Below are positions 13,313 through 27,000 of a DNA stretch of 64,000 bases, piece by piece. Under the pieces are notes generated by a model. That model had not been told where the DNA came from. It made no database searches and was given only the letters and a program-made list of their open reading frames with translations. Position 1 is the stretch's first letter; each line of letters starts with the position of its first letter. The translations under genes were made by a program, and so were the position numbers. Origin of the DNA: Lunularia cruciata (taxonomy: Eukaryota > Streptophyta > Marchantiopsida > Lunulariales > Lunulariaceae); contig OX419759.1 of assembly GCA_948567375.1 (NCBI GenBank), forward strand, positions 6,602,744-6,666,743, given 5' to 3'.

Positions 13313-14531
13313 TGTAAAAGATTAAGGGGAGAATTTAGGAGAATGGAAGATCAAAGTGAAAGATCACATTAGAACTCTTGAATGAGTGAAACTCTAAATG
13401 ATTAGTATGAGCTTGGGCTTTGGTATTTTTAAGGAGCATACAAGGCTCTTGAGAAACTTCCAAGAAGCTACCTTCTTAGAGTGCAAGCTAAGCTAACCAA
13501 GAAGCTTCTTCAGAAGCTTCCTAAAAGTTGCCTTCTTAGAGTACAAGCTAAGCTAACCAAGAAGCTTCTTGAGAAACTTCCTTCTAGCTAAGCTACGCTA
13601 GCTAAAAAGCTTCCCAATAGGTTTTTTTTCTCTCAAAGTCACCACTTGATATGGACATTATTTGATACTTGGAAGGTACCAAGTAGCTATCTTTCTAGAA
13701 TATTCTTATAATTCTTGGCTAATTTGGCCTATGTAATACAAATAGCTAGACATATGATCAAGAAATGAAATTTGGTTTGGTAACATCTTAGAGGATGTTA
13801 TACATGATGGAATTAGTAGATTATACAAAGGTATCACCAAAAGAGTACTTCTACTAATAGACTAGAAACCAAAACATGCTTGAAGACTTTAGAATCAATA
13901 GCTAGACATATGATCTAAAGGTAGAATTTAGGTAGTTGACATCTAGAAGGATATTGTATATAATGGATGAAGTAGATCAGGTAGAGGTATCACCAAGAGA
14001 GCACTTCTACTCATAAGGAAGAAACAAAAATATACATGAAAACTTTGAGGTAATTTTGGAGGCCTAAATGGATGAATTAGGCCTAAAAAATATGCAAGTT
14101 TTTCCTCAATGGAGGAAAGGCTAGCTTTCTCTCCTCCCTGGTTTCTCCCATCAAGAGCTTTCCAATGGTACCTCACCCACATGATTTTGAGATTCCTAAA
14201 AATTTTTTCCCTAAAAGATTCCCTATGGTCAAAGCCTATTTGACCAACCAATTTAGACCAGAACCGCATGTTACCATCCAAGCAAGTAATCTAAGGGTGG
14301 AGCTTGCTGACAAGTCACCTATCCATGTACCTAATCCTATGGTGGAGCTTGCTTGGAGGAGATCTTCTTATGGCTATATAATAAGGAGAAGGTGCTCCCT
14401 TGGAGCACTAAAGTTTGAGTGTGAAATCTATGTTTTCTCTTCTATGTTTCTTTGCTATCCTTAGAACATTATAGTCTATTTGTTACTTTGTTAGTCTTGA
14501 TTAACTCATTTGTAAACTCCATATTGTTACA
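13313..14531 (-). repeat. 5' LTR of element A, split by a solo LTR
   Basis: The LTR sequence covers 13313-13731 and 14479-14531. The reverse complement of the primer site flanks its left edge at about 13298-13312, as expected for the upstream LTR of a minus-strand element. The GAAnnTTC/AAGCTT-rich block characteristic of the family lies at about 13440-13620. Confidence 0.82.
13732..14473 (+). mobile_element. Solo LTR of the B family inside the LTR of A
   Basis: This 742-bp sequence starts TGTAATAC, ends ATTATA and aligns with the LTRs of element B in the same orientation, including the internal tandem units. It has no internal coding region. The flanking pentamers are GCCTA (13727-13731) and GTCTA (14474-14478), a target duplication with one later difference. 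It is best read as LTR-LTR recombination of a once full element. Confidence 0.85.
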
Positions 14532-14903
14532 AGGATTTTTGAATGAGTGAAACTCCCAATGCCTAGCATGAGCTTGGGTTGTGGTATTTATAGAGAACAT
14601 ACAAAGCTTTTGAGAAGCTTCTCAAGAGCCGCCTTCTTAGTGTAAGCTAAGCTAACCAAGAAGCTTCCAATAAGTTTCCTTCTAGAAGCTGTTTACTTGG
14701 TGTGCAATCTAAGCTGGTTGGGAAGCTTCCCAAGAAGCCTTCTCATAGAAGCCATCACTTGGCATACACATTACTTGATAGTTGGAAGGTACCAAGTAGC
14801 TTCCTAGATATTTTTAGAATGTTCTTATAATTCTTGGCTAATTTGGCATATTTTCTACTTTGTTAGTCTTGACTAACTCATTTGTAAACTCCATATTGTT
14901 ACA
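14532..14903 (-). repeat. Second A-family LTR, truncated
   Basis: Directly after the LTR of element A comes another A-family LTR lacking roughly its first 80 bp. It contains the same AAGCTT-rich block and ends with the family terminus ATATTGTTACA. It shows that two LTRs once lay side by side, through unequal recombination or an adjacent insertion. Confidence 0.75.
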
Positions 14904-15106
14904 TCCATGTTACTTTGTTATGCAATTATGCACCCTAACCTCCCCACTTTCCTTCCATATATACAAGAAGTTTGACCTTGTGAAGACCTCATTGATGAAA
15001 TGGAGGAAGAAGAACTTGAGTGCATTTTCAAGAAATCTACCTGAGGTACCTATCATCAATGTGTGGAGTATCTTGTACAATAGAAAGGGTACCCCTTGTA
15101 TGAGGC
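14904..15106 (+). mobile_element. Element E, left remnant (integrase C-terminus and chromodomain)
   Basis: The plus strand here matches the end of the B-family pol region: a proline-rich stretch, then the start of a chromodomain with a YPLYEA-like core at about 15090-15106. It stops abruptly where element D begins. The remaining part of the same chromodomain region, its downstream tail and an LTR reappear at 37031-37674, so D sits inside E. The rest of E to the left is missing. Confidence 0.7.
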
Positions 15107-15576
15107 TGTCATGCCATTTGTAGTGTCGCATCTAGATTGCTCGGACACTAGAGTTCCAATGATAGTAGTTAGAGGTATTTTGGCAATTACTCATAGACTA
15201 CTTTTCAACGTTCAGATTTTGTGTTTGGGGTGCTGACTTCATAGTCGGACCCACTGTCACTTTGCACCGTTTGGACCGTTAAGTGTGCCATCAGTGGGAC
15301 CATTAGGGTTCCAAACCTAGCTCAAGTCCAAGGGTATACTTTCAAAGTGTAGCTTTAGAGAGCTCACTTCTTTGATGTTGAGCCTTCAAGTTCCTAGCTA
15401 TGGTGTACAGAGGCCGGCAAGCATCACCTGGATTCTCTTAGCTAGAGTGGGTGTGGCTTGATTGTAATCAGTGCTTAGTTGATGATAGTTTAAAGCGTGA
15501 CAAATCAAGTATTGATCTATCATTGTAATGATCTATGTTGAGTGGATTTGAGTGTTGTAAACAATCTGATTACATT
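15107..15576 (+). repeat. 5' LTR of element D, start truncated
   Basis: It starts TGTCATGCC and aligns over its length with 36476-36926. Comparison with the downstream copy, which begins about 92 bp earlier next to a purine-rich tract, shows that this copy lacks the first part of the LTR. It ends near CTGATTACA. A typical primer site is not obvious after it. Confidence 0.7.
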
Positions 15577-18496
15577 AGAGAAGTGAAGTCAAGGGGAAAT
15601 TGGATGCAAGAACTTTGAGTGTTAGTGGTATCTCCAAGTTTGGTGGATCGTTGGTAGTTTGATTGAAGTTGAGTTTTTCCTTAGTGTGCAAAAGCTCATT
15701 GCTTGAAGCAAATTTGGCAATAAGGTAGACAATGCACCAAAGTGCTGGCCAATTTTTTAGTAAAGAAGAAGCAAATTTCAAGCAGTGGTTGTGATTTTGA
15801 GCTCAAGAACTGAAGATAGGACCTATTTATTGCGAGTTGGGCTCAAAAAGTGAAATTGAAGGTGGAGTTGGGAACCTACCCCCATGAATTTGTGATTTGG
15901 GGAAGAGAAGCTTGTTTTTTCAATTTGGGTCAAGTGAAGAGTTAGTAGAGGATTTAGTGGCCAACCAACTTTAGGGTTTATGTCAAATTTGGAGGATTTT
16001 CAATGGGAGGCTTTGAGGCATAGGGCTGTGGGCTATGAGAGGCTACTAAGGCCTAGAAGGGCTAGCAAGCCAGCTTGCTGGCATGAGGCTAGCTAGTTTA
16101 GAGTAGATCTTGGTCATCGATTGGCAAAATCTATCCATTTGCTAGATTGTGCACAATAGGGTTTGATTCCTAGATCTCTTGTTCCTAAACTAGTGTCCTA
16201 GCCAATTGGTCGACCCTCACTTGTTGTCCTAGTGACTATGCTACTATTATCTATACACTTGTAGCTTTGGTTAGGAAAGGCAATTTGATCCCATTCTTGG
16301 TGATCTTGGTAGCTTAGGCCGTATATACAAACTTCTCTTATGTCAAATGCCAAATGGTGACAGAGTCAGTCCCATATTGTTTTATGAGATGGAGGGTTTT
16401 TGTTTAGATTTCTTGTGATTGGACCCCCTCCATTCTTTGCTTCTTGTTTGTGCACCACATTTGTGTGAGGTGCCTTGAACTTAGAGTAGTGGTGCTCTAG
16501 TGTGCTCTTGGTAGTGAGGCTGGAGTGATGACCAATCAGACTACCTTTGTTTCTTTCTGGTGAAGCAAGAAGCGATGACCTACAGATCTTGAGAGTGCGT
16601 GTTGTGATGATAGGTTACAGGTCATTTTTTCCCCTAGTGTAGTTATCTTAGTTAGAGTTACATTAGTGGGTGGTGTTCCGTGGGTATTGGCACTTGGTGG
16701 TACTTAGTTGGTGTTGGCACTTGGTGGGGTATTTGCAATTGTAGTTTGCGGTTGCAGTTTGTGGTTCTGGTTTGCGGTTGCAATAGCGGTTATTTGGTCA
16801 TGATAGAGTTCTTTGGAGATTCTAAAGGAGCTAGCCCTGCAGTATGCAATGGGTTTACTCAAGGCGTGGTGCTCGGTATTAGCATGTATCTCATATCCTA
16901 GTGAAGGAGGAGATTGAGTTTGAGTTGGACTTAGACACAAGAGTTGATTCAATTGAGAGTGCACTTGGCATGTCTGCACTGTTGTTGTGGGACATGAACA
17001 AGATTTATAGGGCCTCCAAAGGCCTTAGGTGTTACTCTATTACAATGGGTACCATTGAGTTAGATGACTTCATCCAGGAGTTTGATAGTTGATATGACCT
17101 GCAGTAGATGCGGAACTTGACTTTGTTTACACCCTTCATGGCATGGAAGAGGTTGTTTCAACATTTGGAGGGTCCGCTGATGGACGACTACCATGAGTTC
17201 AAGAGAGCTCATTTGGAGGAGATTGAGTTATGAAGACAATATTGGTCTCCAAACTATATCTCTATCACTTCAGGCTTCGTTGCTAGGGGTAGATTGGTTA
17301 TACCAACGAGTTCTAGCTTCAGTAGTGTTGGTGGAGCTAGTGGAGGTGCACTAGCTAGAGATAATGTTACCACGAGTGGAGGTTCCGCTGTAGGAGGTAT
17401 CGGAGCTTAACCCCATTGTGGATTTCTTCTAGTGTTTGAGGCAGAACTACTAGAAAGTGCGGACTGACAAGCTGAGGAGCTTGCAAGAGTTCCAATAGAA
17501 GGCTAGAGAGAGCATTTGCAAGGAATACAATTGCATGAGGCAGCTCATCAATTTCACTAAGGGAGTTACTGAGGCTTAGACAATCTAGTTTTGGTTGGAA
17601 TATTGGACCGGGAGTTGCAACATAGAGTTCATGATGCTATGTTGTTACAAGCTACTTTGCCTACTTTGGCAATGGTCTTTGGTTTGGCTAAGCATATTGA
17701 GCTCAACATGGTGGTAGAGAGTGTGGTGACATCTAGATTTGGTAGGGAGACCTCATCCATAGTTGTTACTTCTTCTAGAGTGCAATAGAGTGCACCACAC
17801 CCAATTGGTTTTTGAGGACAGGGTGGTCAGCCTAGATCCTACGGAGCAAGTGGAGGGCCTTGTGAAGCTAGACCCTTACCTTCATTTTTGGGTCAACAAT
17901 GAGTGCCAATGAGTGGTGGTGTTGCTTGTTGGAGTTGTGGTGGACCTCACCATAGGAGAGAGTGTACTTAGGGCAGCGGACCTGATACCTCTGGTGCATC
18001 ACAGCCAGCACAAAGGCAATGTGAGCATTGCCATAAATTTGGTCACACTAGTGACCGGTGCTTTGACCTACACATGGAGTTATAGAGTGGTAGGGCTGCT
18101 ATGGCAGGTAGTAGAGGAGCTTTAGTTCATGGAAGATGAGGTGGTAAACGTGATGGTAGAGGATCTACACCTAGTAGAGGTGCGGTACCTATCCTTATGT
18201 TTGATACAATTATGGCTACTTAGATTGAGCAATTGGAGTAGAGATTGGCTAGTATGCCCATTGCTCAAAGGAGATTAAATTCAAGTGCTAAGGCTTCTAG
18301 CTCATATGCTAGTGATAGAGATGCTTTGGATTTCATGTATAGAGCAGCACAGGTGGATGCATCTACAATAGTGACTAGGAGTGCAATACATGCTCCAGAG
18401 CCTAGAGGAGCATTAGTGGAGTTGGACCCATTGAGAGGAGAGGTTGGGAGATAGGCTAGACTTCTCCAGTCTTTCATGCTGTTTGAGGCATTATAG

Positions 18497-19576
18497 ATGA
18501 TATCTATAGCTCCTAGATGTCCCAATGCAAGTGTAGGTGGTGATGGAGTGCAAGATAGACTACCTACTAGTCAGCCACCTATTACTACACAAACTGAGTC
18601 TAGCACAATGTTGGGGGTGACTCAGCTGATTATGCGTTGCCCTTTGTTTTCAGCCAGTGACATGTTTACATTGGGAGTTGACCCACCCCAAGTGTTCCAA
18701 TTGGTTGCCACGCTTTGTGAGATTAGGGATGATGCAGTTCTTACTACTAGAGCAAAGGTGGTTGATAGTGGAGCTAACTTGGTTGAGGAGCATGGGATCC
18801 GTTCAACGACTAGTGGTTTATGGCAGGCAACAATGGCTAGACTGGAGGAGTTGCCAACTAGACCGGCCTTTGAGAGAGCATGGTTCACACCTGGTGTTGT
18901 CCTATTGGATAACCAAAGGGGGATTTTCCGCTTGGTAGAACCTTCAAGGAAGGTCTATACACCACAAAGAGTCTTGTTAGACTCTGGTGCCCAATCCCTT
19001 ATGTTGGGGAAGGCTATAGTAGTCGGTTTGGAGTTATGGAAGACTGATGTGGAGAGGTGTCCATTTCAGATCCAAACATCTCTAGGTGGTGGTTTGACAC
19101 AATACGTCACACATGAAAAGTTTGTTGTCCAAGTTCAGCTTGGTCATCTGATTGATAGGTCGGTGGTGAGAGCTCAGGCTATTGCAACAATAGTTGAGTC
19201 ATATGATGTGCTAGTTGGAGGAGTGGTGTTATACCCCATAGGTTTTAGCATTGACTATTGGGAGGAGACAACCTCCTATAGACTAGATTGGCAGTTTGGT
19301 GAGAGATGGGTATGTCGCCTACCAATACGCTTCAATAGTGGCAATCTTGGCTCACTACAGTCCGAGACCATGGCAACTTCAGTTTTAGCTTTCAATGGTT
19401 ATGTTACTTGGCCTAGTGACTTGTTGGAGGGGAACACCCATGCAAAGGATACTCCAAAACCAGAGAAGATCACTTGGATTTGGAGTACAAGTAGGATTGT
19501 TATATCCACCTTGGATGTTCCATTATGGAGTTCAAAGGAGGCATTGCAACAACATGCAGATGGGTTGGTGCAGTAA
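18497..19576 (+). other. Element D: open region with retropepsin domain
   Basis: A 359-codon open stretch lies between the D gag and its reverse transcriptase. The retroviral-type aspartic protease motif LDSGAQ is at roughly residues 162-167, followed by a typical retropepsin pattern that includes a YDVLVGG segment near residue 235. The N-terminal half shows no recognisable domain. It is part of the fossil element D, not a host gene. Confidence 0.7.
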
Positions 19577-22500
19577 GCTTGGAGTGGAGCTTCCGTACCA
19601 TTAGGAGATAAGTGTGAGGATGAGCCTCCATAGTCGATTACTTTGACACCTTTGGATACCACACTCATTGCTTGGCAATACCTAGTAGAAGGGATATGTC
19701 TATTGGAGTTGTTCGGTGGGATTAGCACCAGACTAGCTACGTTATTACAAGTAGGTATATGAGTACAGAGGTACTTGTATGTGGAGAGAGAGATGAGATA
19801 GCTAGGCAAGTCTTTCTACATCATGTGGCACACTTGGCCTATCGGTATCTTGAGTTATTACTGATGTTAGCAGTTAGAGGTTAGTAGAAGGTCCTACCAA
19901 GTGACATTTCATTATTGGGAGGCATGATCTAGAGTGACATGGGCCTATTTATTTGGTGATTTTGGGATGGCCATGCCAAGGACATACATATGCTGGTCAA
20001 GGTTTGGGTCTTTAGGATCCTTTTTTTGGTTTTGGGAGATGTTACGGATACTATGACATCTCCAGCTTCATCAATCTGTTTCTCCATCTTACCTTTTGGA
20101 GAATGTTCCTTTGATGGGTGATTCTTGCACCAGAGTGGTGGTGAGTACACATCAAGTCCATTCTTGGATGGGACCTATTGTATTGTTAGATGCAGCCAAA
20201 TAGGATCATGGGCTCATCATCTTTGCCTTTGGTGGATGAACCTCTTACCTAGAGAGGTTTTTCAATGTGCTTATGATGGGATTCAACGACTTGATCACAT
20301 CCTTGTTGATGACATCTTGGATGTTGGGCGTTAGTCTCAAACAATGGTAATGGCTGACAGGTCACCTATGGCAATGATGAACCTAGTTGGATAGCCTAGA
20401 GTTGCATTTCCCACACTCATGAGTTTCCCAAGCTCTCATGCTTTTTGAGAGGCAAGACTTGGACTTGTTTGGAACTCATAGTTACAGCGATTGGTGGAGC
20501 CCAATGCCGATGAGAGAGAGCGGGCAATGGGTTTTTGCACCGGTATTACCATTGTTCCAGCAATGTCAGAGGCATCCAGGCGTCAAGTGTTAGGTCAGGC
20601 TATGGACCTGAATTGTTTGATCTAGATTGTGAGCCTTGGCTTGGCAGAGCAGCGTAAGATATGCTTGATATGCATCACCACTTGAACACTTGTGAGCCAT
20701 ATACATATCAAGACAATTCAGGCACATGCTAGGGGTGATGCACCGAGTGGACATGGTATTCTTGTGACACAACCAGTAGCTACTTGGGAGAGTGGTCTAC
20801 TTGGATTACACACTTGGTCTACTTGGGATGCAGCTAGAGGACGTGTGGAGCTTGCAACCATAGTGGAGGGAGTTTTTCACACTGAGGTTGGGACTTCTAA
20901 TGGTTGGGAGCATGAAACTATTGTTCCCAAGGGTCCAATGTAGTTACCAATCAGTACGTCTTCCATTCCTATAATAATTACAAAGGATACTTGGGAGCTA
21001 GATCTTGGACCCAACCTTACAAGAGAGGAAAGACAGAGAGTTTGGAGGTTCTTGAGGAGCTACACAAGTTGCTTTGCCTTCAATATGAAGGATTTGGGTG
21101 CTCTGAAGGGAGCTAGTATACAAATTGAGATGACTAGTTTTCCGATGTCCTTATTGATATAGTGATATGGAGAGGACATTGATTCAGAGCCAGAGTAGTG
21201 ACCTTTTTGAGGTTGGTTTGGTAGAGATTTCACATGGAGAGTATGCATCAGCGATAGTGATGCCAACCAAGAAGGATATGCATGGAAACTACATAGATAA
21301 GCAAATGTGTGGAGATTACCATCCTATCAACCAACAGACTAGGGCTGATTGGTATGCCATGCCTACACTTGAGAAGATTTTGATATGATTGGGCATGCAA
21401 AGGTCTTCAGTACTTTGGATCTTCAAGCAAGATATCATTAGTTGCCAATCAAGGAGGAGGATAAGTCCAAGACAACATTTTGGGCTATTGATCCTCACGG
21501 CAAGGATGTGTTATATCAATGGAAGTTCTTACCATTTGGGGTTAAAGAATGCTCCTAATGAGTTCCAAAGGATCATGGATAGGATCCTACCAAGATTGGA
21601 TTTTGCTTGGTGTTATATTGATGACCTTTTGGTTTATAGCACTAGTGTGGAGGAGCATGAGAGACAATTGTTGGAGGTGTTTAAGAGGTTGAGATCTCAT
21701 GGACTCAAATTACATCTTGGGAAGTGTAGGTTTTTCTATGAGTAGGTTGAGTGTTTGGGTCACACTATCTACCCTAGAGGACTTGGTGTTCAGCTGATCA
21801 AGGTGGAGGCTATTGCATGTATTCCTCGGCCTACGGATGTGAGTAGAGTGTGAATATTCCTTGGGTTGGTAAACTTTTATCGCCGCTATGTTAGAGGATT
21901 TAATGCCATTGCCAAGGCCTTGATGAAGCTGACCAAGCTTACATAAGAGTGGTGTTGGGGAGATGAGCAAGAGAGAGCTTTTGTAGAGCTCAAGGAGAAA
22001 TTGGCATCTGCTCCCATTTTGAGGAGATAGATCAAAGGATGACCATTTCATGTTCATACTGATTGGAGTATGTTGGGGCTTGGAGTAGTGCTCATCTAGC
22101 ATGATGATGAGGGGAAGTAGTTTGTGGTGGCCTATGCTAGTCGCTCCAACAATTTAGTGGAGGCAAAGTATAGTACATATGAGTGAGAATGCTTGGCAGA
22201 AATTTGGGTAGTATCCCATTTCTGATGTTACCTATTTGGCAACCCCTTCACTCTCATCATTGATCATCAGCCACTGAAGTGGTTGATAGAGTTTGACAAG
22301 CTTTCATGGAAGCTTGCATGATGGGCTTTGATTTTTATAGGAGTATGATTTCATGGTTGTTCATAGACCTGGAGTGGTGAACCGTGATACCAATGGGTTC
22401 AGTAAAACCCATGTCCCAGCTAGCAATGATCAGACCGGAGCATGTTGGCATGGTGAGACAAATGAGGAGATGGTGCCAGGTTAGCATGCATCTACCTTTC

Positions 22501-23384
22501 TTTATGTATTTTTTGAGACTTTGGTGGTATCTCTCTTAATGTATACATGAAGAGTTATTGAGGTTAGAGATCCAAAGAGTCAAGATATTGGTATAGTTGA
22601 GCAAGACATTCATGATGATGTCTTAATGATGGACTATCTTTGCATTGGTGTTGTAGGTGGCACAATTGGGGCCGAAGAGAGAGACCATGTTCTTCAATGA
22701 GCCAGACTGTTCAGATTGGAGTGTAGACACCTTTTGTGTGTATGGGAGGATGGTAGATTGAGAGTAGTATCACTTCTATCTCTGAGAGTACAGTTGGTCC
22801 GTCATGCTCATGAGGAGCTAGGACATTTCAGAGTAAAGCATACATATAGCTCACTCTAGAGTCACTATTGGTGGTGTGGTATGCAGACTGAGGTACAACA
22901 GTTTGTTGCCAGATGTGTGGTTTGTGACCAAGTTAGAGCATCATTTAATGCTCCAACACCATAGTTGCACCCATTACCTATCATGGGATTGGATTATTGT
23001 TGGAGTTTGGACTTCACTAGACCTTTATCGTTGATTGTGAGACATCATCGGTATGTTTTGGTGATGGTGGAGCACTTCTCTAAGTGGATTGAGCTAGTGG
23101 CACTTCCTAACAAGTCTAGTGAAGGGACAGCTTACTCGTTCCTCAATCAAGTTCTTAGTCATTTTGGTACGCCAGTTGAAGTTTTGACTGATCAAGGTAT
23201 AGAGTTCTTGGGGGAGTTTCAGGTCGTGTGTGACAAGGCTTTGATTGATCATCATACTACATCCAAAGATCACCTTGAGGCAGATGGCTTAGCAGAGAGA
23301 GTGGTTCAGACGGTGAAGAGAGAATTGCAAAAGTATGGTTTGCAGAGAGGCCACTTTGGAGATTGGGATCTCTAGTTACCTTGG

Positions 23385-24080
23385 TGAAATACTCCAAGGG
23401 CCAGAGAAGAGAGAAAACACAAATTTCACACTCAATCATACGATGTGCCAAAGGAGCACCTTCTCTTTATTATATAGACAAAGAGGATCTCCTCCAAGGA
23501 AGCTCCACCATAGGATTAGGCACACAGATAGGTGACATGTAGATCTAGGTCCTATCTGGTTGGTCAAACAAGCTTTGACCAGAGGGAATCTTTTAGTGAA
23601 TCTTCTTGTAGGAATCTTAGAATCACATGGGTAAGGTACCATTGGAAAGCTCTCAATAAGACAAACCAAGGAGGGGGGAAGGCTAGACTTTTCTCCATAG
23701 GGTAGGGAATCTGCACATTTTTGAGGTCTAATTCATCCGTTTAGGCCTCCAGAATTGCCTTCAAAGATTTTAGGTATATTTTGGTTCCTACTCTATTAGT
23801 AGAAGTCCCTTTATGGTGATACTTCTTTCTGATCTATTAAGTCCATCATGTGTAACATTCTTCTAGATGTTACCAAACCAATTCTCACCTTTAAATTCTA
23901 TGTATAGCTATTAGTTCTAAGGTTTTTAAGTCTATTTTGGTTTCTACCCTATTTGTAGAAGTACTCTTTTGGTGATACTTCTGTTTGATCTATTTTTGAC
24001 CATTATGTATAATATAATTTTAGATGTTACCAAACCAAATTTCACATTTAGATCGTATGGCTAGCTCTTGGTATTATAGA
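23385..24080 (-). repeat. 3' LTR of element F
   Basis: A 696-bp LTR in reverse orientation, homologous to the B LTRs. It ends next to a pyrimidine-rich tract (about 24081-24095) that is the complement of the polypurine tract. The family's tandem units of about 156 bp are visible at about 23755-24070. Confidence 0.87.
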
Positions 24081-27000
24081 CCTCCCTCCTTTTAAAATGC
24101 AAAATCCTCATTGTGCAATTGTTGCTCAAATGCTTGCACCAATAACGATGCATGTGTCAAATTGGCAGCGGGCTCCCAAGTTGCTTCATAGAGGGTGTAA
24201 TCTTTCCACTATACTAGATAGTCCACCCACAGATGGCGAGTACCACACATACATTTTTGGAGAATATTCTTCACTTCATATTCCTCTATGTCATCAATGA
24301 GTGTCGGACAAGGTTGAATGTCTTGTGTGGAATGACACTGGTCTAATAAGGGAGCATATCTACTTAGTAGGGAAAAATGGAACACTAGATGGATCTTCAT
24401 GTGTGGTGGTAGCTCAAGGTGACATGTCATAGTGCCGACTTGATCAAGAATCAAGAAAGGCCCAATAAAACAAGGTTTGAGCTTACGAGATCCAACTAAT
24501 GTGAAGTTGGTTATCAATAGCCACACTTGGTCCCCAACATTGAACTCCATGTGCCTATGGTGTGCAACAACATACTGCTTTTGTCTATTTTGCACAATCT
24601 ATAATTTGTGCTTGGTGCTCTCCACACCTTGTTGGATTCTAGAAACAAACGTGTTGACTGCATTGACCTTGGTAGCCACTGGCCGGATCTTCATCAAGCT
24701 AGAAGGTGTGAAGGGATGCTCACCATACATGAGGAAGAATGGAGTAACCTAGGTGGATGCATTCACTGAATTTTTGTAAGAAAATTCCACCAATGGGAGT
24801 AGGGTATCCCACCTCTCTTGCTCTTCTAAGGTGAAGCCGCGTGACATGTATTCAATCATGCGATTAGCCCGCTCTATTTGTTCATTTGTTTGTGGGTGGT
24901 AAGCTGTAGACATGGCCAACTTGGTTTTGAAGAAACCTAAGAGTGTTGCAATTGGATGCCATCCGTCATGCCACTTGTTGGAGGACTACTCCTATTGCTA
25001 TGCTTGATGCATCTGTAGCCAACTTGATTGGATGTTTTGGGTCATACCACTTCAAGATTGGTGCATGTATCAAGGTGGCTTTCAATTCTTGGAAGGCCAA
25101 GTCTTGTGCGGTTCCCCATGTCCACTTCTTCCCCTTGCCAAGTAGTGCCATTAAAGGCTGTGCAACCTTAGAGAAGTCCTTGACAAATCTACGATAGAAT
25201 CCTTGAACTCCAAGAAGCTCTTGAGTTGAGTCTGATCTTCTGGGCACTCCATTTTTAAATGACCTCTATTTTATCCATCAATACTTGTATGCCCTCTGCA
25301 CTTACTCTATGCCCCAAGTAGTCTACTTTAGACTTTCTAAACTTGCACTTTGAGATTTTGGCATACAATCAATTTTGTCTTAGAATATGGAGGACCTCTC
25401 ATAGATGTTGTTTGTGTTTTGTCATTGTGCTAATGTATACTAAGATGTCATCCAAGAAGACAATACAAACTTATCCAAGTATGGATAAAATATATTGTTC
25501 ATTAGACTCATGAAAGTGGGAGGTGCATTGGTGAGGCCAAAAGGTATCACAAGATACTCAAAGTGGCCATGCCTGGTTTGAAAGGCAATTCTATACAAAT
25601 CTTCCTTTGTAATTCAAATTTGACTCTAATTGCTCTACAAGTCCAATTTGGTGAAGTATCTTGCTCCATGGAGTTGATCAAATAGGTCATCCATGCTAGG
25701 TAAGGGTATTTGTTCTTCATTGTTTGCTGATTGAGACTTTGATAGTCAATGCACATGTGCATTGTATCGTCATTCTTCTTCACAAACAAGACAGGAGCCC
25801 CATATGGTGATATGCTAGGTTGGATGAACCCTATCTACAGGATTTCCTCAATTTGAGTCTTACACTCCTCCAACTCATGAGGTGATAGGCAATATGGGGC
25901 CTTACAAGGAGGTGTTTTCCCCGAGAGTGTCTTAATTTTATGATCTACTATCCTTTTTGGTGGTAATGCTGAGGGTAGATCATTGAGAAAGACATCTTGA
26001 AAATCATCCACCACATCCTACAATTTCTCAAGAATTTGTCCATTGAGTTGTGCACTCTGGAATTCTCTTATTATAGACCCATGAAACATCTATTGGTCTT
26101 ACAGACAATTGCCGTCCGTATGACATATAGAGATAGTTCCTGCTTGTGTTATTTTTTTTTAACCCCAATGATTGACCATTGATGGATTCTCACTACTTTC
26201 TTCCTCCAATCTACCATAGGGTTATAATGCTCCATCCATGGCATGCCTAAGATTGCATCATAATGAGCTAAATATATCACTTGCCACTCAATTGCTTCCT
26301 AATATTCTCCTATAGAAAGTGTTACCCGTCTAGGTAATGATTCAATCCTCTTTGTTTGCTTGTTAGGTAACTCTACTTCTTCACTCTCATCTCTCTCTAG
26401 ATCCATTCCTAATCTTATTGCAACAAAGCAAGACAAGAAGTTTTCTATTGCTCTCGGATCTATTAATACTCTCACTTGATTGCCTTCTAGGACTCCATTC
26501 ACAACAATCAATTGTGAGGTTGCATTTTGGGATCTTTGCACGTTAGTCTTCTTCCTTCCCTTGCTTCTCTACTTCCTTATTGAGCCAATAAGGCCATGAG
26601 GTACATTTACTGGTGATCTTTGTTTTCCAAAGTGATTTCTACCTCTTCCTCTTCAATGCACCTCTCCATGTTGTTCAAAGATTGCCTGTACAAAGGCCGA
26701 GTGCCTCTAGGGAAAAAATGCAACAATTAGTAGATATGTGCCCAATATGGCTATAATTGTAACAACGGTGTTGTTCTCCTTGAGTTCCTTCTCCTTGTGA
26801 GACTCCATCTCTTTGTTCTTCTACCCGTCCATGCTCCCCTTGAAGCGATCATGCTCCTCAATCTCAAAATTGAAGGTTGCCCAATTCCATTGGTATTGGT
26901 CTACCCATGTGTGGCATTTTTGCTCGAATGTTGAGGTGGAACTACTCCTTCACCTCTACCCAATGCTCATACTATTCTCTACGTACAAGCAATGGCTTCA

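Larger units (their letters stand above)
1789..14531 (-). mobile_element. Ty3/gypsy chromovirus A, old, split by B and a solo LTR
   Basis: This is an old copy of the same family as the young element at 29623-35265, in reverse orientation. Its LTRs are 1789-2222 and 13313-14531 (the latter split by a solo LTR). Reading right to left, the parts are: primer site next to 13313, gag (about 13240-12320), CCHC knuckle (about 12320-12260), protease (about 12060), then the reverse transcriptase region down to about 10694. Element B interrupts here. RNase H follows from about 4174, then integrase, chromodomain and the polypurine tract next to 2223. The interrupted target GTGGT is duplicated on both sides of B. 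The copy is heavily decayed, with many breaks. No matching target duplication was found at its outer ends, and another LTR fragment of the same family abuts its right end. Confidence 0.85.

Noticed and set aside
1784-14914. TTACT next to both ends of the A complex as a target duplication
   Set aside because: The right TTACT is several bases beyond the LTR terminus of the extra LTR, so the match is probably chance.
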